A stretch of DNA of 64,000 nucleotides from Bradyrhizobium nanningense. GTDB taxonomy: Bacteria; Pseudomonadota; Alphaproteobacteria; Rhizobiales; Xanthobacteraceae. Positions within the stretch are counted from its first letter, which is position 1, and each line of letters starts with the position of its first letter. Location of the stretch: positions 558,001-622,000 of the forward strand of contig NZ_LBJC01000024.1 of the NCBI RefSeq assembly GCF_004114535.1, written 5' to 3'. A model generated the notes under the pieces. It searched no databases. It saw only the letters and a list, made by a program, of their open reading frames with translations, and was not told the DNA's origin. The translations under genes and the position numbers were made by a program. Shown here piece by piece: positions 16,538 to 24,469 of the stretch.

Positions 16538-17839
16538 CTATTGCAGGGCTTCGCCGTGCTGCGAAATGTCGAGCCCCTCGAGCTCGTGCTCACGGGATAC
16601 GCGCAAGGGCACGAACAGGCCGACCAGCTTGAGCAGGATGAAGCTGACGCCAGCCGACCAGACGAAGGTGACGGCGACCCCATAGACCTGGATCAGCAGC
16701 TGCTGCGGATGGCCCTCGAACAGGCCGGCGGTGCCGCCGATGGCGCTGGTTGCGAACACGCCGGCGAGCAGGGTCCCGGTCAGGCCGCCGATGCCGTGGA
16801 CGCCGAACACGTCGAGGGAATCGTCATAGTTGAAGCGGTGCTTCAGCCAGGTGCAGGCCCAATAGCAAACCGCACCGGCGATGATGCCGATGACGATGCC
16901 GTGCCAGGGCGCCACGAATCCGGAGGCCGGCGTAATGGTGCCGAGCCCGGCCACCGCGCCGGAGATCATGCCGAGCACCGAAGGCTTGCGCCGCGTCGAC
17001 CATTCGATCGCGCCCCAGGTCAGCGCGCCGGCACAGGCGGCCAGATGGGTGGCGATGATCGCCATCACCGCGTGCGAATTGGCCGCGCCCGCCGAGCCGC
17101 CGTTGAAGCCGAACCAGCCGACCCACAGCAGGCCGGTGCCCATCACCGCGAGGGACAGGTCGAACGGCGACAGATTTTCGGTGCCGTAGCCGTGGCGGCG
17201 CCCCATCACCTTCGCCGCAACGAGGCCACCGGTGCCGGCCGACAGGTGCACCACGAGTCCGCCGGCGAAGTCGAGCACGCCCATGCTGTTGAGGAAGCCG
17301 CCGCCCCACACCCAATGCGCCAGCGGAATGTAGACGAAGATGAACCAGGCGACGGAGAACAGGAGATAGGCGGAGAACCGCATCCGGTCGGCGACCGAGC
17401 CCGCGACCAACGCCACCGTGATGATGGCAAACGTCATCTGGTACAGCATGAACAGCGCTTCCGGGATGGTCTTCGCCGCCGGGTTGATGCTGTCCATGGT
17501 CATGCCGGCGAGAAACCAGCGGTCGAGCGTACCGATCCACGGGCCATCGCCGACGAAGCACAGCGAATAGCCGAACGCGACCCAGAGAATGGAGATCAGC
17601 GCCACGGCGGCGAGGCTCTGCGCCATGGTGGCGAGCACGTTCTTCTTGCGCACCATGCCGGAGTAGAACAGCGCGAGGCCCGGAATCGTCATCATCAGCA
17701 CCAGCGCGGTGGCGACGATCATCCAGGCGGTGTCGGCGGCGTTGATCTCGGAGCCGGCGGCCTTTGCCGGCGAAGCCATGATCGACACAAGTCCGATCGG
17801 CGCAGCCATGGCAGCTGCGCGGCGCAACAATCCCGCCAT
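16538..17839 (-). CDS. amtB: Ammonium transporter AmtB (second copy)
   Basis: A 433-residue transporter, shorter than the first copy. It starts at the ATG at 17839, preceded by GGGGGA, and has a signal-like segment ending ASPAKAAG. Signatures include TALVLMMTIPGLALFYSGMV, the pore histidines in GGLVVHLSAGTGG and DVFGVHGIGG, and the DDSLDVFG loop. The extended loop after helix 5 seen in the first copy is missing. It follows its own PII gene by 134 bases, forming a second glnK-amtB pair, and ends close to the arsR promoter. Confidence 0.95.
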   Translation of the reverse strand: MAGLLRRAAAMAAPIGLVSIMASPAKAAGSEINAADTAWMIVATALVLMMTIPGLALFYSGMVRKKNVLATMAQSLAAVALISILWVAFGYSLCFVGDGPWIGTLDRWFLAGMTMDSINPAAKTIPEALFMLYQMTFAIITVALVAGSVADRMRFSAYLLFSVAWFIFVYIPLAHWVWGGGFLNSMGVLDFAGGLVVHLSAGTGGLVAAKVMGRRHGYGTENLSPFDLSLAVMGTGLLWVGWFGFNGGSAGAANSHAVMAIIATHLAACAGALTWGAIEWSTRRKPSVLGMISGAVAGLGTITPASGFVAPWHGIVIGIIAGAVCYWACTWLKHRFNYDDSLDVFGVHGIGGLTGTLLAGVFATSAIGGTAGLFEGHPQQLLIQVYGVAVTFVWSAGVSFILLKLVGLFVPLRVSREHELEGLDISQHGEALQ

Positions 17840-17973
17840 ATCGATTCCCCCAGCATGGTCATGACATCGCACGCCGTGGCGTCTTTGCCGGTGCGATGAA
17901 GAAGACGTATCAGAGCGTCTTCGAGCGAAGCGGATCCCGGTTCGCGCAAACGAAAACGCGTCAAAGCAAAACT

Positions 17974-18312
17974 CTAGAGCGCGTCGCTGTCGGTTTCGCC
18001 GGTGCGGATGCGCAGCGCGTGGTCGATCGGCGTCACGAAGATCTTGCCGTCGCCGATTTGCCCGGTGCGCGCCGAGGCGGTGATCACACCGACGGCCTTG
18101 TCGGCGATGTCGGAGGCGACCGCGATCTCGATGCGCAGCTTCGGCAGGAAGTTCACGACATATTCGGCGCCGCGATAGATCTCGGTGTGGCCCTTCTGCC
18201 GGCCATAGCCCTTCACCTCGGTCACGGTCATGCCGTGCACGCCGATCGCCGTCAGGGCCTGGCGGACCTCATCGAGTTTGAAGGGTTTGATGATCGCGAC
18301 GACGAGTTTCAT
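17974..18312 (-). CDS. glnK: PII signal protein (second GlnK)
   Basis: 112 residues with the uridylylation site GHTEIYRGAEY, the VKGYGRQKG segment and TGQIGDGKIF. It is almost the same as the first PII but differs near the T-loop and at the C-terminus (ETDSDAL). It is expected to control the neighbouring Amt and perhaps other targets. Unlike the first copy, no correctly spaced sigma-54 promoter is visible upstream, so the two pairs may respond differently to nitrogen supply. Confidence 0.95.
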   Translation of the reverse strand: MKLVVAIIKPFKLDEVRQALTAIGVHGMTVTEVKGYGRQKGHTEIYRGAEYVVNFLPKLRIEIAVASDIADKAVGVITASARTGQIGDGKIFVTPIDHALRIRTGETDSDAL

Positions 18313-18558
18313 GGTCAGGCCTGTTCCCCGGGATGCGCCGTGCCGTATGTCCCCGGCGCTGCGTCAATCTGGCATCTTTCCGGGCAAATGGCACAAAAAA
18401 GTTGCAGATTGAAGCGGAAAAACGTTTGGCCGAGGGCGGTCATGTGAACGGCCGCCTCTGTACAGGGCAACCGTTCATCCTTCACAATGCATTTTTGGCA
18501 TGGATGCGGTGAACCCGCGCCGGCCAGGCGGTACATAAGTATTTTGAGGGGACGCTTC

Positions 18559-19449
18559 ATGGCGAGTTGGTTCTACGCATCCGAGGGCAAGCAGCAGGGG
18601 CCCTTTCCGGAAGGGCAATTCCGCGATCTCGTCGCCCAGGGCGTCGTGCGCCCGGATACGCTGGTGTGGACCGAGGGCATGGCCGGCTGGCAGAAGGCCG
18701 CCGAGATCCCCGGCCTGGTCGGTGGCGGCGGTGCACCGCCGATGATGCCGGCGGGCGGGCCGCCGATGATGGGTGGCGGTGGCTATGCTGGCGGCGGAGG
18801 CGGCGGATCGCTCGCCGTCGATTTCGGCATCCTCGAGTTCACCTGGCGCACGCTCGTGCTCGTGATCGGCTCGTGCTTCATCATCCCGGTGCCGTGGCTG
18901 TTCGTCTGGTACATGAACTGGATCGTGCCCTGCGTGAAGGTCCCCGGGCGGCCGAATCTCAGCTTCACCGGGAGCGCGATGACGCTGGTGCCCTGGTTTT
19001 TCGGCTTCATCGTTCTGGCGATCGCGATCGGCTTGGTCGGCAGCCAGCTGCTGAGCAATCTGCTGTTCATCGTTCAGATCGTGCTCTACTGGCTGCTGCT
19101 CAAATGGATGGTCGCGAACCTCGCCTCCAACGGGCAGCCGCTGGGCTTGAGCTTCACCGGCTCGATCTGGGCCTATATCGGCTGGAATCTGCTTTTTGCA
19201 ATTTCCATCATCACCATCATCGGCTGGGCCTGGGTCGCTGCAGCCCAGATGCGCTGGTTCTGCCGCAGCATCGAGGGCACGCGGCGCGAGATCGTGTTCA
19301 AGGGCAGCGGTCTCGACATCCTCTGGCGCGGCATCGTCGCTGCGATCCTGTGCAGCCTGATCATCCCGATTCCGTGGGTGTATCGCTGGATCATGAACTG
19401 GTTCGCGTCGCAGACTGTTCTCGCGCCGCGCGGGTCGCTCGGAGCATGA
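18559..19449 (+). CDS. GYF-type domain protein with a duplicated membrane region
   Basis: 296 residues. The N-terminal ~50 residues form a GYF_2-type domain (WFYASEGKQQGPFPEGQF, then LVWTEGMAGWQ), followed by a Gly/Pro/Met-rich linker and about six membrane helices. The membrane part repeats itself: IIPVPWLFVWYMNW near 108 matches IIPIPWVYRWIMNW near 268, and LSFTGS occurs twice. The start at 18559 is chosen because GAGGGGA lies upstream and the domain begins there; a frame starting at 18487 is longer but unsupported. Function is unknown. Confidence 0.85.
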   Translation: MASWFYASEGKQQGPFPEGQFRDLVAQGVVRPDTLVWTEGMAGWQKAAEIPGLVGGGGAPPMMPAGGPPMMGGGGYAGGGGGGSLAVDFGILEFTWRTLVLVIGSCFIIPVPWLFVWYMNWIVPCVKVPGRPNLSFTGSAMTLVPWFFGFIVLAIAIGLVGSQLLSNLLFIVQIVLYWLLLKWMVANLASNGQPLGLSFTGSIWAYIGWNLLFAISIITIIGWAWVAAAQMRWFCRSIEGTRREIVFKGSGLDILWRGIVAAILCSLIIPIPWVYRWIMNWFASQTVLAPRGSLGA

Positions 19450-19454
19450 TTTGA

Positions 19455-19490
19455 ATCGCTCCAGGCGCAATTCGTTGCGCCTGGGGCGAT
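19455..19490. terminator. Hairpin between convergent genes, UUCG loop
   Basis: A 16-bp stem (one G-U wobble) with a TTCG loop lies between the convergent stops of the GYF gene and tesB and just touches the tesB stop codon. There is no T-run on either side, so it may slow or protect transcripts rather than act as a classical terminator. Confidence 0.55.
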
Positions 19491-20353
19491 CAGGATCTGC
19501 GTTCGCGCACGGAGCCTTCCTGCGCGACGGAGGCGATCAGCGTGCCGTCGGGCTTGAAGATCGAGCCACGAGTGAGGCCGCGGCCGCCGCGCGCGCTCGG
19601 CGAATCCTGGGCATAGAGCAGCCATTCATCGGCGCGGAACGGGCGGTGAAACCACATCGCGTGATCGAGGCTCGCCGGCATCATGCGCTTGTCGAATAGC
19701 GTGCGGCCATAGCGCCCCATGATCGCATCCAGCAGTGAGAAATCCGAGGCGTAGGCGAGCGCGCACATGTGCAGCGCCGGGTCGTCGGGCAACTTTGCCG
19801 CGGTCTTGATCCAGACATGGATGCGGCCGTCGTCGATCTTCTGGCCGAAATAGCGGCCGAGCTCGACCGGACGCAGCTCGATCGGCCGATCCGATTCGTA
19901 GTAGCGGCGGATGAACTCCGGCATCTCCTTGAACATCGGCTGCTTCGCCACCTCCTCCGCCGTGAGCTTCTCCGGTGGCGGCACGTCAGGCATCTTGTCC
20001 TGATGATCGAACGCGCTCTCTTCCTCGGCATGGAACGACACCATGATCGAGAAGATCGCGTTGCCGTGCTGGATCGCGGTGACGCGGCGGGTCGAATAGC
20101 TCTTGCCGTCGCGCAGACGTTCGACCTGGTAGATGATCGGAATCTGCGGGTCACCCGGCAGGATGAAATAACAATGCAGTGAATGCGGCAGGCGCCCCTC
20201 GACGGTGCGGCAGGCCGCGACCATCGCCTGCCCGATCACCTGACCGCCGAACACCCGCTGCCAGCTCGTCTTCGGACTGTTGCCGCGGAACAGGTTCACC
20301 TCGAGCTGCTCGAGGTCGAGGATCGAAATCAGGTCGATCAGGCTTTTGGACAT
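19490..20353 (-). CDS. tesB: Acyl-CoA thioesterase II
   Basis: A 287-residue double-hotdog thioesterase. Characteristic segments are VFGGQVIGQAMVAACRTV, SLHCYFILPGDPQIPIIYQVERLRDGKSYSTRRVTAIQ, and the C-terminal SLDHAMWFHRPFRADEWLLY followed by GLTRGSIF. The Asp of SLDHAMWF and neighbouring residues form the catalytic site. It hydrolyses medium and long acyl-CoAs in the cytoplasm. The ATG at 20353 begins the conserved MSKSLIDLISILDLEQLE; an upstream ATG would add nine residues that are probably leader. Confidence 0.95.
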   Translation of the reverse strand: MSKSLIDLISILDLEQLEVNLFRGNSPKTSWQRVFGGQVIGQAMVAACRTVEGRLPHSLHCYFILPGDPQIPIIYQVERLRDGKSYSTRRVTAIQHGNAIFSIMVSFHAEEESAFDHQDKMPDVPPPEKLTAEEVAKQPMFKEMPEFIRRYYESDRPIELRPVELGRYFGQKIDDGRIHVWIKTAAKLPDDPALHMCALAYASDFSLLDAIMGRYGRTLFDKRMMPASLDHAMWFHRPFRADEWLLYAQDSPSARGGRGLTRGSIFKPDGTLIASVAQEGSVRERRS

Positions 20354-20375
20354 GGAATGAACTCTCAAATGTCTC

Positions 20376-20417
20376 GTCATTCCGGGGGCATCGCGACAGC
20401 GACGAACCCGGAATGAC
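20376..20417. repeat. Short inverted repeat, family B, second copy
   Basis: The arms GTCATTCCGGG and CCCGGAATGAC enclose about 20 bases. It is a minimal version of the element at 6326-6450 and sits between the divergent starts of tesB and the hydroxylase gene. Confidence 0.65.
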
Positions 20418-20508
20418 GGAACGAAAGGCTCGCCGCCCTCGTTTCACCGCACTGTTTCGCCCAGCTCAAGTCTGCTAGCAAGACCGAGAATTGACCGGGA
20501 ATTTGGGT

Positions 20509-21729
20509 ATGTCGGTACAGGGTAGCATTGTCATTGGTGGCGGCGCGTTTGCCGGCCTCGCGCTGGCCTTGGCGTTACGCCAGGGGCTCGGCCCCGAGAT
20601 TCCCGTCATTGTCGCCGATCCCGCGCTGAGCACACGGCCGAGCCGCGACCCCCGCGCCACAGCGATCGTGGCCGCCTGCCGCCGCCTGTTCGAGGCGATC
20701 GGCGCCTGGGACGACGTCAGGAGCGAGGCGCAGCCGATCCTCGACATGGTCGTCACCGATTCCAAGCTGGAGGACGCCACCCGGCCGGTATTCCTCAACT
20801 TCGCCGGTGATGTCGCGCCGGGCGAGCCCTTTGCGCATATGGTCGAGAACCGCCGCCTGATCGATGCGCTGACGGCGCGCGCCGAAGCGGAGGGCATCGA
20901 TCTTCGTGCCACCACCGTGGCGTCCTATGATGCGCGTGCCGAGGGTATCGACGTGACACTGGGCGACGGCAGCGTGATCGCCGCCAGCCTGCTCGTTGCC
21001 GCCGATGGCGCGCGGTCAAAACTGCGCGAGCGCGCCGGCATCGCGACCCATGGCTGGGAGTATGACCAATCCGGCATCGTCGTCACCGTCGGCCACGAGC
21101 GCGATCACGAGGGCCGCGCCGAGGAGCACTTCCTGCCCGCAGGCCCCTTCGCGATCCTGCCGCTCTCGGGCAAGCGCTCGTCGCTGGTGTGGACCGAGCG
21201 TCGAGCCGAGGCCGCGCGCATCGTTGCGCTCAGCGATGAGGAATTTCACGCCGAGCTCGAGCAGCGTTTCGGCCTGCATCTCGGCGAGGTGAAGGCGCTC
21301 GACAAGCCGCGGGCGTTCCCGCTGTCTTATTTCGTCGCGCGCTCCTTCATTGCCGAACGGCTCGCGCTGATCGGCGACGCCGCCCATGTCATTCACCCGA
21401 TTGCGGGCCAGGGCCTCAACATGGGGCTGAAGGATGTCGCGGCGCTGGCCGAGGTCGTGGTCGATGCCGCGCGGCTCGGCATGGATATCGGCGGAGCCGA
21501 CGTGCTCGAGCGTTACCAGCGCTGGCGCCGCTTCGACACCATGGCGATGGGCGTTGCCACCAACTCGCTGAACTTCCTGTTCTCGAACCAGTCGACGCTG
21601 CTGCGCACCGTCCGCGACATCGGCCTCGGTCTCGTCGACCGCGCCCCGCCGCTGAAGAACCTCTTTATCCGCCAGGCCGCCGGGCTCACGGGCGAGGTGC
21701 CGCGGCTCTTGAAAGGCGAGGCGTTGTAG
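20509..21729 (+). CDS. UbiH/COQ6-family FAD-dependent hydroxylase
   Basis: A 406-residue flavoprotein monooxygenase. FAD-binding motifs are IVIGGGAFAGLALALAL at the start, the DGARSKLRERAGI (DG motif) and GDAAHVIHPIAGQGLNMGLKD (GD motif). Together with the RDPRATAIVAACRRLFEAIG segment these place it with the ubiquinone ring hydroxylases (UbiH, UbiF, UbiL, COQ6). Which ring position it modifies cannot be told. The start is the ATG at the MSVQGSIVIGGG peptide; an upstream TTG is also in frame. A dispersed repeat lies right after its stop. Confidence 0.92.
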   Translation: MSVQGSIVIGGGAFAGLALALALRQGLGPEIPVIVADPALSTRPSRDPRATAIVAACRRLFEAIGAWDDVRSEAQPILDMVVTDSKLEDATRPVFLNFAGDVAPGEPFAHMVENRRLIDALTARAEAEGIDLRATTVASYDARAEGIDVTLGDGSVIAASLLVAADGARSKLRERAGIATHGWEYDQSGIVVTVGHERDHEGRAEEHFLPAGPFAILPLSGKRSSLVWTERRAEAARIVALSDEEFHAELEQRFGLHLGEVKALDKPRAFPLSYFVARSFIAERLALIGDAAHVIHPIAGQGLNMGLKDVAALAEVVVDAARLGMDIGGADVLERYQRWRRFDTMAMGVATNSLNFLFSNQSTLLRTVRDIGLGLVDRAPPLKNLFIRQAAGLTGEVPRLLKGEAL

Positions 21730-21754
21730 CCGCGCTGGCTCTCCAATCTCCGCT

Positions 21755-21898
21755 GTCGTCCCGGACAAGCGCAGCGAAGCGGAGCGCGGATCCGGGACCC
21801 ATAGCCACAGGGAGGAGTTTGGCGAAGACTCGGAGTTACCACTTCGGTCGACAACGACGTCCTGTGGTTATGGGTCCCCGCGTTCGCGGGGATGACAC
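21755..21898. repeat. Dispersed palindrome, family A, copy 1
   Basis: Order of blocks: GTCGTCCCGGACAAGCGCAG, GATCCGGGACCCATAGCCAC, AAGACTCGGAGTTACC, then TGGTTATGGGTCCCCGCG ending in CGCGGGGATGAC. The flanks pair with each other. It lies between convergent gene ends (hydroxylase and Trm112-like). Other full copies are at 35757-35911 and 45215-45360. Confidence 0.78.
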
Positions 21899-21944
21899 CT
21901 TGTGTGTGACCACGCCATCGCTCAACAATGGCTGAAAGAGATCC

Positions 21945-22142
21945 TCAATCGATCTTGCGCGCCTCTTCCGGCAGCATGATCGGGATGCCGTCGCGGATCG
22001 GATAAGCGAGCTTGGCGCTGCGAGAGATCAGCTCCTGCTTGGCGGAATCGAACTCCAGCGGACCCTTGGTCAGTGGGCAGACGAGAATCTCCAGCAATTT
22101 GGGATCGACGCTGGCTTCGGGACGTTCGGTGGGCGCGTTCAT
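21945..22142 (-). CDS. Trm112-family small protein
   Basis: 65 residues from the ATG at 22142, which has GGAGA about seven bases upstream. The sequence VDPKLLEILVCPLTKGPLEF and later LAYPIRDGIPIMLPEEAR is the classic Trm112/UPF0434 (YcaR-like) pattern; in many bacteria the zinc cysteines are reduced, and only one is kept here. In eukaryotes Trm112 stabilises methyltransferases; the bacterial role is not settled. It lies downstream of the tetR gene on the same strand. Confidence 0.9.
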   Translation of the reverse strand: MNAPTERPEASVDPKLLEILVCPLTKGPLEFDSAKQELISRSAKLAYPIRDGIPIMLPEEARKID

Positions 22143-22201
22143 TGGGGTCTCCGGCGATCGATTGCCTCTAGCACAGAAATTCGCGTCCGCCCATCGCTGC
22201 A

Positions 22202-22732
22202 CTAGGCCGAAACCATCCGCAGAATCTCGTCGAGCGTAGCGGGGAGCCGTGCTGCCGGCACCGGCGCGTCCGACAGTGCAAAGCCGAGAAACGTCCAGTA
22301 GAGGATCTGTGCGCGGGCCTGCGCTGTCGGCGCCTCGAGCCCGCGCTTTCCCAGCAGCTGCTCGATATAGTCGAGCCTGCGGCGGTCGATCGCGCGCACT
22401 GCCCCTTGCGCCGCCGCATCGAAGGCCGCCCAGTTGCGCACCGCGCGTTCGAGATCGAGCCGCGCGCCGAACGTCCTGCGCAGTAGGGCCTTCAGCGGTT
22501 CGTCCCTGGCGGCCTCGACGTCAGCGATGATCTGCTCGGCCGCAATCTCGCGCCAGCGCTTCAGCACGGCGGCCTGGAACGCACCGAGATCGGCGAAATG
22601 CCAATAGAAGCTGCCGCGCGACACCCCCATGGCCTTTGCCAGCGGATCGGCCTTGAGCGCGGTGAAGCCGCTCCTGGCGAGTGCCTTGAGGCCTTGCTTG
22701 ATCCAGTCGTCGGCGGAGAGCTGTTCGGTCAT
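22202..22732 (-). CDS. TetR-family transcriptional repressor
   Basis: 176 residues. The N-terminal helix-turn-helix reads GLKALARSGFTALKADPLAKAMGVSRGSFYWHFADLGAF, an easily recognised TetR core. The C-terminal ligand domain has RRTFGARLDLERAVRNWAAFDAAAQGAVRAIDRRRLDYIEQLL. The ATG at 22732 is used; an upstream ATG is in frame. Two matching 18-bp operators lie in the 105 bp before the divergent operon, so it probably represses that operon and itself. Given the operon's enzymes, an acyl-CoA or related lipid is a reasonable guess for the inducer. Confidence 0.93.
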   Translation of the reverse strand: MTEQLSADDWIKQGLKALARSGFTALKADPLAKAMGVSRGSFYWHFADLGAFQAAVLKRWREIAAEQIIADVEAARDEPLKALLRRTFGARLDLERAVRNWAAFDAAAQGAVRAIDRRRLDYIEQLLGKRGLEAPTAQARAQILYWTFLGFALSDAPVPAARLPATLDEILRMVSA

Positions 22733-22752
22733 GTCGGGTTCCCGGAACTTGA

Positions 22753-22770
22753 CCATACACTAGTGTATTG
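22753..22770. promoter_or_regulatory. TetR operator 1
   Basis: CCATACACTAGTGTATTG. The inner 14 bases ATACACTAGTGTAT are a perfect palindrome. It overlaps the -35 box (TTGACA, 22768-22773) of the divergent operon promoter and matches operator 2 in 15 of 18 positions, centre-to-centre distance 45 bp. Confidence 0.82.
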
Positions 22771-22796
22771 ACAGCTGGCAGGCCAGTGCCTATCTC
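22768..22796 (+). promoter_or_regulatory. Sigma-70 promoter of the TetR-controlled operon
   Basis: TTGACA at 22768-22773, a 17-base spacer and TATCTC at 22791-22796. The predicted start near 22803 lies within operator 2, so both operators flank or cover the promoter. Confidence 0.7.
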
Positions 22797-22797
22797 T

Positions 22798-22815
22798 CCA
22801 TACAGTACTGTATGG
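22798..22815. promoter_or_regulatory. TetR operator 2
   Basis: CCATACAGTACTGTATGG, a perfect 18-bp palindrome covering the predicted transcription start of the plus-strand operon and lying 22 bases before its first start codon. Confidence 0.85.
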
Positions 22816-22837
22816 ATGAAGGAGGCGAGGTCTGCCG

Positions 22838-23188
22838 ATGCGTGATCTGCTGCTGCAATGTGCCGGCGTCGCGGGAATCGCGGTCGCCCTGATCCATGGC
22901 GTGCTGGGCGAAACCAAGGTGTTCGCCAAAGCGACCATCACCCCGGAAAGCCTGCGCACGCTGATCCGCCTGGTCTGGCAGGCCGGGACGGTCGCCTGGA
23001 TCGGCGGCGGCGTGCTCCTGCTTGCGGCGCCCATGCTGGGATCGGACAGCGCACGGCACTGGATCGTCGCGACCATCGTCGCCATCTACGGCTTTGCGGC
23101 CCTCGCCAACGCCTGGTGGTCGCGCGGACGAGGCTTCGGCTGGAAGGCGCTCGCGGGCGTGGTCGCGCTGGCGGTCGCCGGATACTGA
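22838..23188 (+). CDS. Small four-helix membrane protein, function unknown
   Basis: 116 residues with four predicted membrane helices (around 8-24, 43-63, 73-92 and 98-115) and short loops. It reads like the small uncharacterised membrane proteins found beside acyl-CoA genes. The strong AAGGAGG upstream supports the start. It is the first gene of the operon governed by the twin TetR operators. I do not recognise a named family; the loop Lys-Val-Phe-Ala-Lys and the helix residues HGVLGE are the most distinctive features. Confidence 0.78.
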   Translation: MRDLLLQCAGVAGIAVALIHGVLGETKVFAKATITPESLRTLIRLVWQAGTVAWIGGGVLLLAAPMLGSDSARHWIVATIVAIYGFAALANAWWSRGRGFGWKALAGVVALAVAGY

Positions 23189-23219
23189 ACCTGCCGATGC
23201 GAGCCAAGGGAGGAGCGCG

Positions 23220-24023
23220 ATGACCGATCGCGTCCGTGTCACCGTCGAGAATGACGTGGCCCACGTTCGCCTGAACCGACCTGACAAGATGAATGCGCTC
23301 GATCCGGCGATGTTCGAGGCACTTGCCGAAGCCGGCGCGGATCTTCGCGACAGCCCGGAAATTCGGGCCGTCGTGCTATCCGGTGAAGGCCGTGCCTTCT
23401 GCACCGGCCTCGACGTCGAACGCCTGCTCGCCGCCGCAAATGGCGAGCCGCTGCTTCCGTCCGCGGATCTGATGCGCCGGACCCACGGCATCGCAAACTT
23501 CGCGCAGCACATTGTCTGGCTCTGGCGCCAGTTGCCGGTGCCCGTGATCGCAGCGGTCCACGGTGTTGCCTTCGGCGGCGGCTTCCAGCTCGCGCTCGGT
23601 GCCGACCTGCGCTATCTCGCGCCCGATACGAAGCTCGCGGTCATCGAGACGAAATGGGGTCTGGTGCCGGACATGTGCGGCACGCAATTGATGCGCCATC
23701 TCGCGCGCGAGGATGTCGTGCGTGAGCTGACCTATACCGGGCGCGTCTTTTCGGCCGACGAAGCGCTTGCCTACGGCTTTGCGACGCGACTCGTCGATGA
23801 TCCCGTGGCCGCCGCGCTGGCAACGGCGCGTGATATTGCTGGTCGCAGCCCCGGTGCGATCCGTGCCGCCAAGCGGCTGCTCAACCTGTCCGCAACTTGC
23901 GAGGCAGCAGCCGGTCTCGCCGCCGAGACCACCGAACAAGCGGCGCTGCTCGGCACGCCCGATCATATCGAGGCGGTCGGGAGCAACCTCGAAGGCCGCA
24001 CCCCGCGATGGAGCCGCGCATGA
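23220..24023 (+). CDS. Enoyl-CoA hydratase/isomerase (crotonase) family
   Basis: 267 residues from the ATG at 23220, which follows GGAGGAG by four to six bases. The crotonase core is clear: VRLNRPDKMNALDPAMFEAL, VVLSGEGRAFCTGLDVERLL (oxyanion hole), AAVHGVAFGGGFQLALGADLRY, and KLAVIETKWGLVPDMCGTQLM. The first glutamate of hydratases lies in a region where this protein has VAFGGGFQLAL, so either hydratase or isomerase activity is possible. Its end overlaps the next gene by four bases (ATGA). Confidence 0.92.
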   Translation: MTDRVRVTVENDVAHVRLNRPDKMNALDPAMFEALAEAGADLRDSPEIRAVVLSGEGRAFCTGLDVERLLAAANGEPLLPSADLMRRTHGIANFAQHIVWLWRQLPVPVIAAVHGVAFGGGFQLALGADLRYLAPDTKLAVIETKWGLVPDMCGTQLMRHLAREDVVRELTYTGRVFSADEALAYGFATRLVDDPVAAALATARDIAGRSPGAIRAAKRLLNLSATCEAAAGLAAETTEQAALLGTPDHIEAVGSNLEGRTPRWSRA

Positions 24024-24466
24024 GCACGCCGCACGGATTCGACCTGCAAGCACTCGCGGCGGTCAACGCGTCCGCTGCGTTCAACCGCTCCGCGGGCTTC
24101 GACGTTGTCGCGGCCGGCAACGGCGAGAGCACCATCCGCATGAATTGGCGCGACGAGCTCACCCAGTATTCCGGGCATCTTCACGCCGGCCTGATCGCGG
24201 CCCTGCTCGACACCGCCTGTGGGTTCGCCGCAGCAACGCTCGTGGGCGCGGTCAACGCGTCGCATTTCTCGATGAGCTGCCTGAGGCCGGCCATTGGTCG
24301 TTATTTCCTCGCCAAGGGAACGACGCTCCGCGCAGGGCGCAGGCAGGTGTTCGCCCGCGCCGAGCTGTTTGCGGCTGATGAGCAAGATGCGTTGACCCTC
24401 GTCGCGACAGGCGAGACCGTGCTCGTCCCCACCGGCGAGCCGTCGCGCAAGACCGACGGGAGTTGA
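24020..24466 (+). CDS. PaaI-type hotdog thioesterase
   Basis: 148 residues starting at an ATG that overlaps the hydratase stop (ATGA). The hotdog signature is YSGHLHAGLIAALLDTACGFAAATL, followed by SCLRPAIGRYFLAKGTTLRAGRRQVFARAELFA. This family cleaves acyl-CoA thioesters, often phenylacetyl- or aryl-CoA types. The coupling to an enoyl-CoA hydratase suggests clearance of CoA intermediates. The substrate is not deducible. Confidence 0.88.
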   Translation: MSTPHGFDLQALAAVNASAAFNRSAGFDVVAAGNGESTIRMNWRDELTQYSGHLHAGLIAALLDTACGFAAATLVGAVNASHFSMSCLRPAIGRYFLAKGTTLRAGRRQVFARAELFAADEQDALTLVATGETVLVPTGEPSRKTDGS

Positions 24467-24469
24467 GCC

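Noticed and set aside
18389..18406. Sigma-54-like TGGCAC...TTGCA upstream of the second PII gene
   Set aside because: The spacing between TGGCAC and TTGC is seven rather than five bases and it points away from the PII gene.
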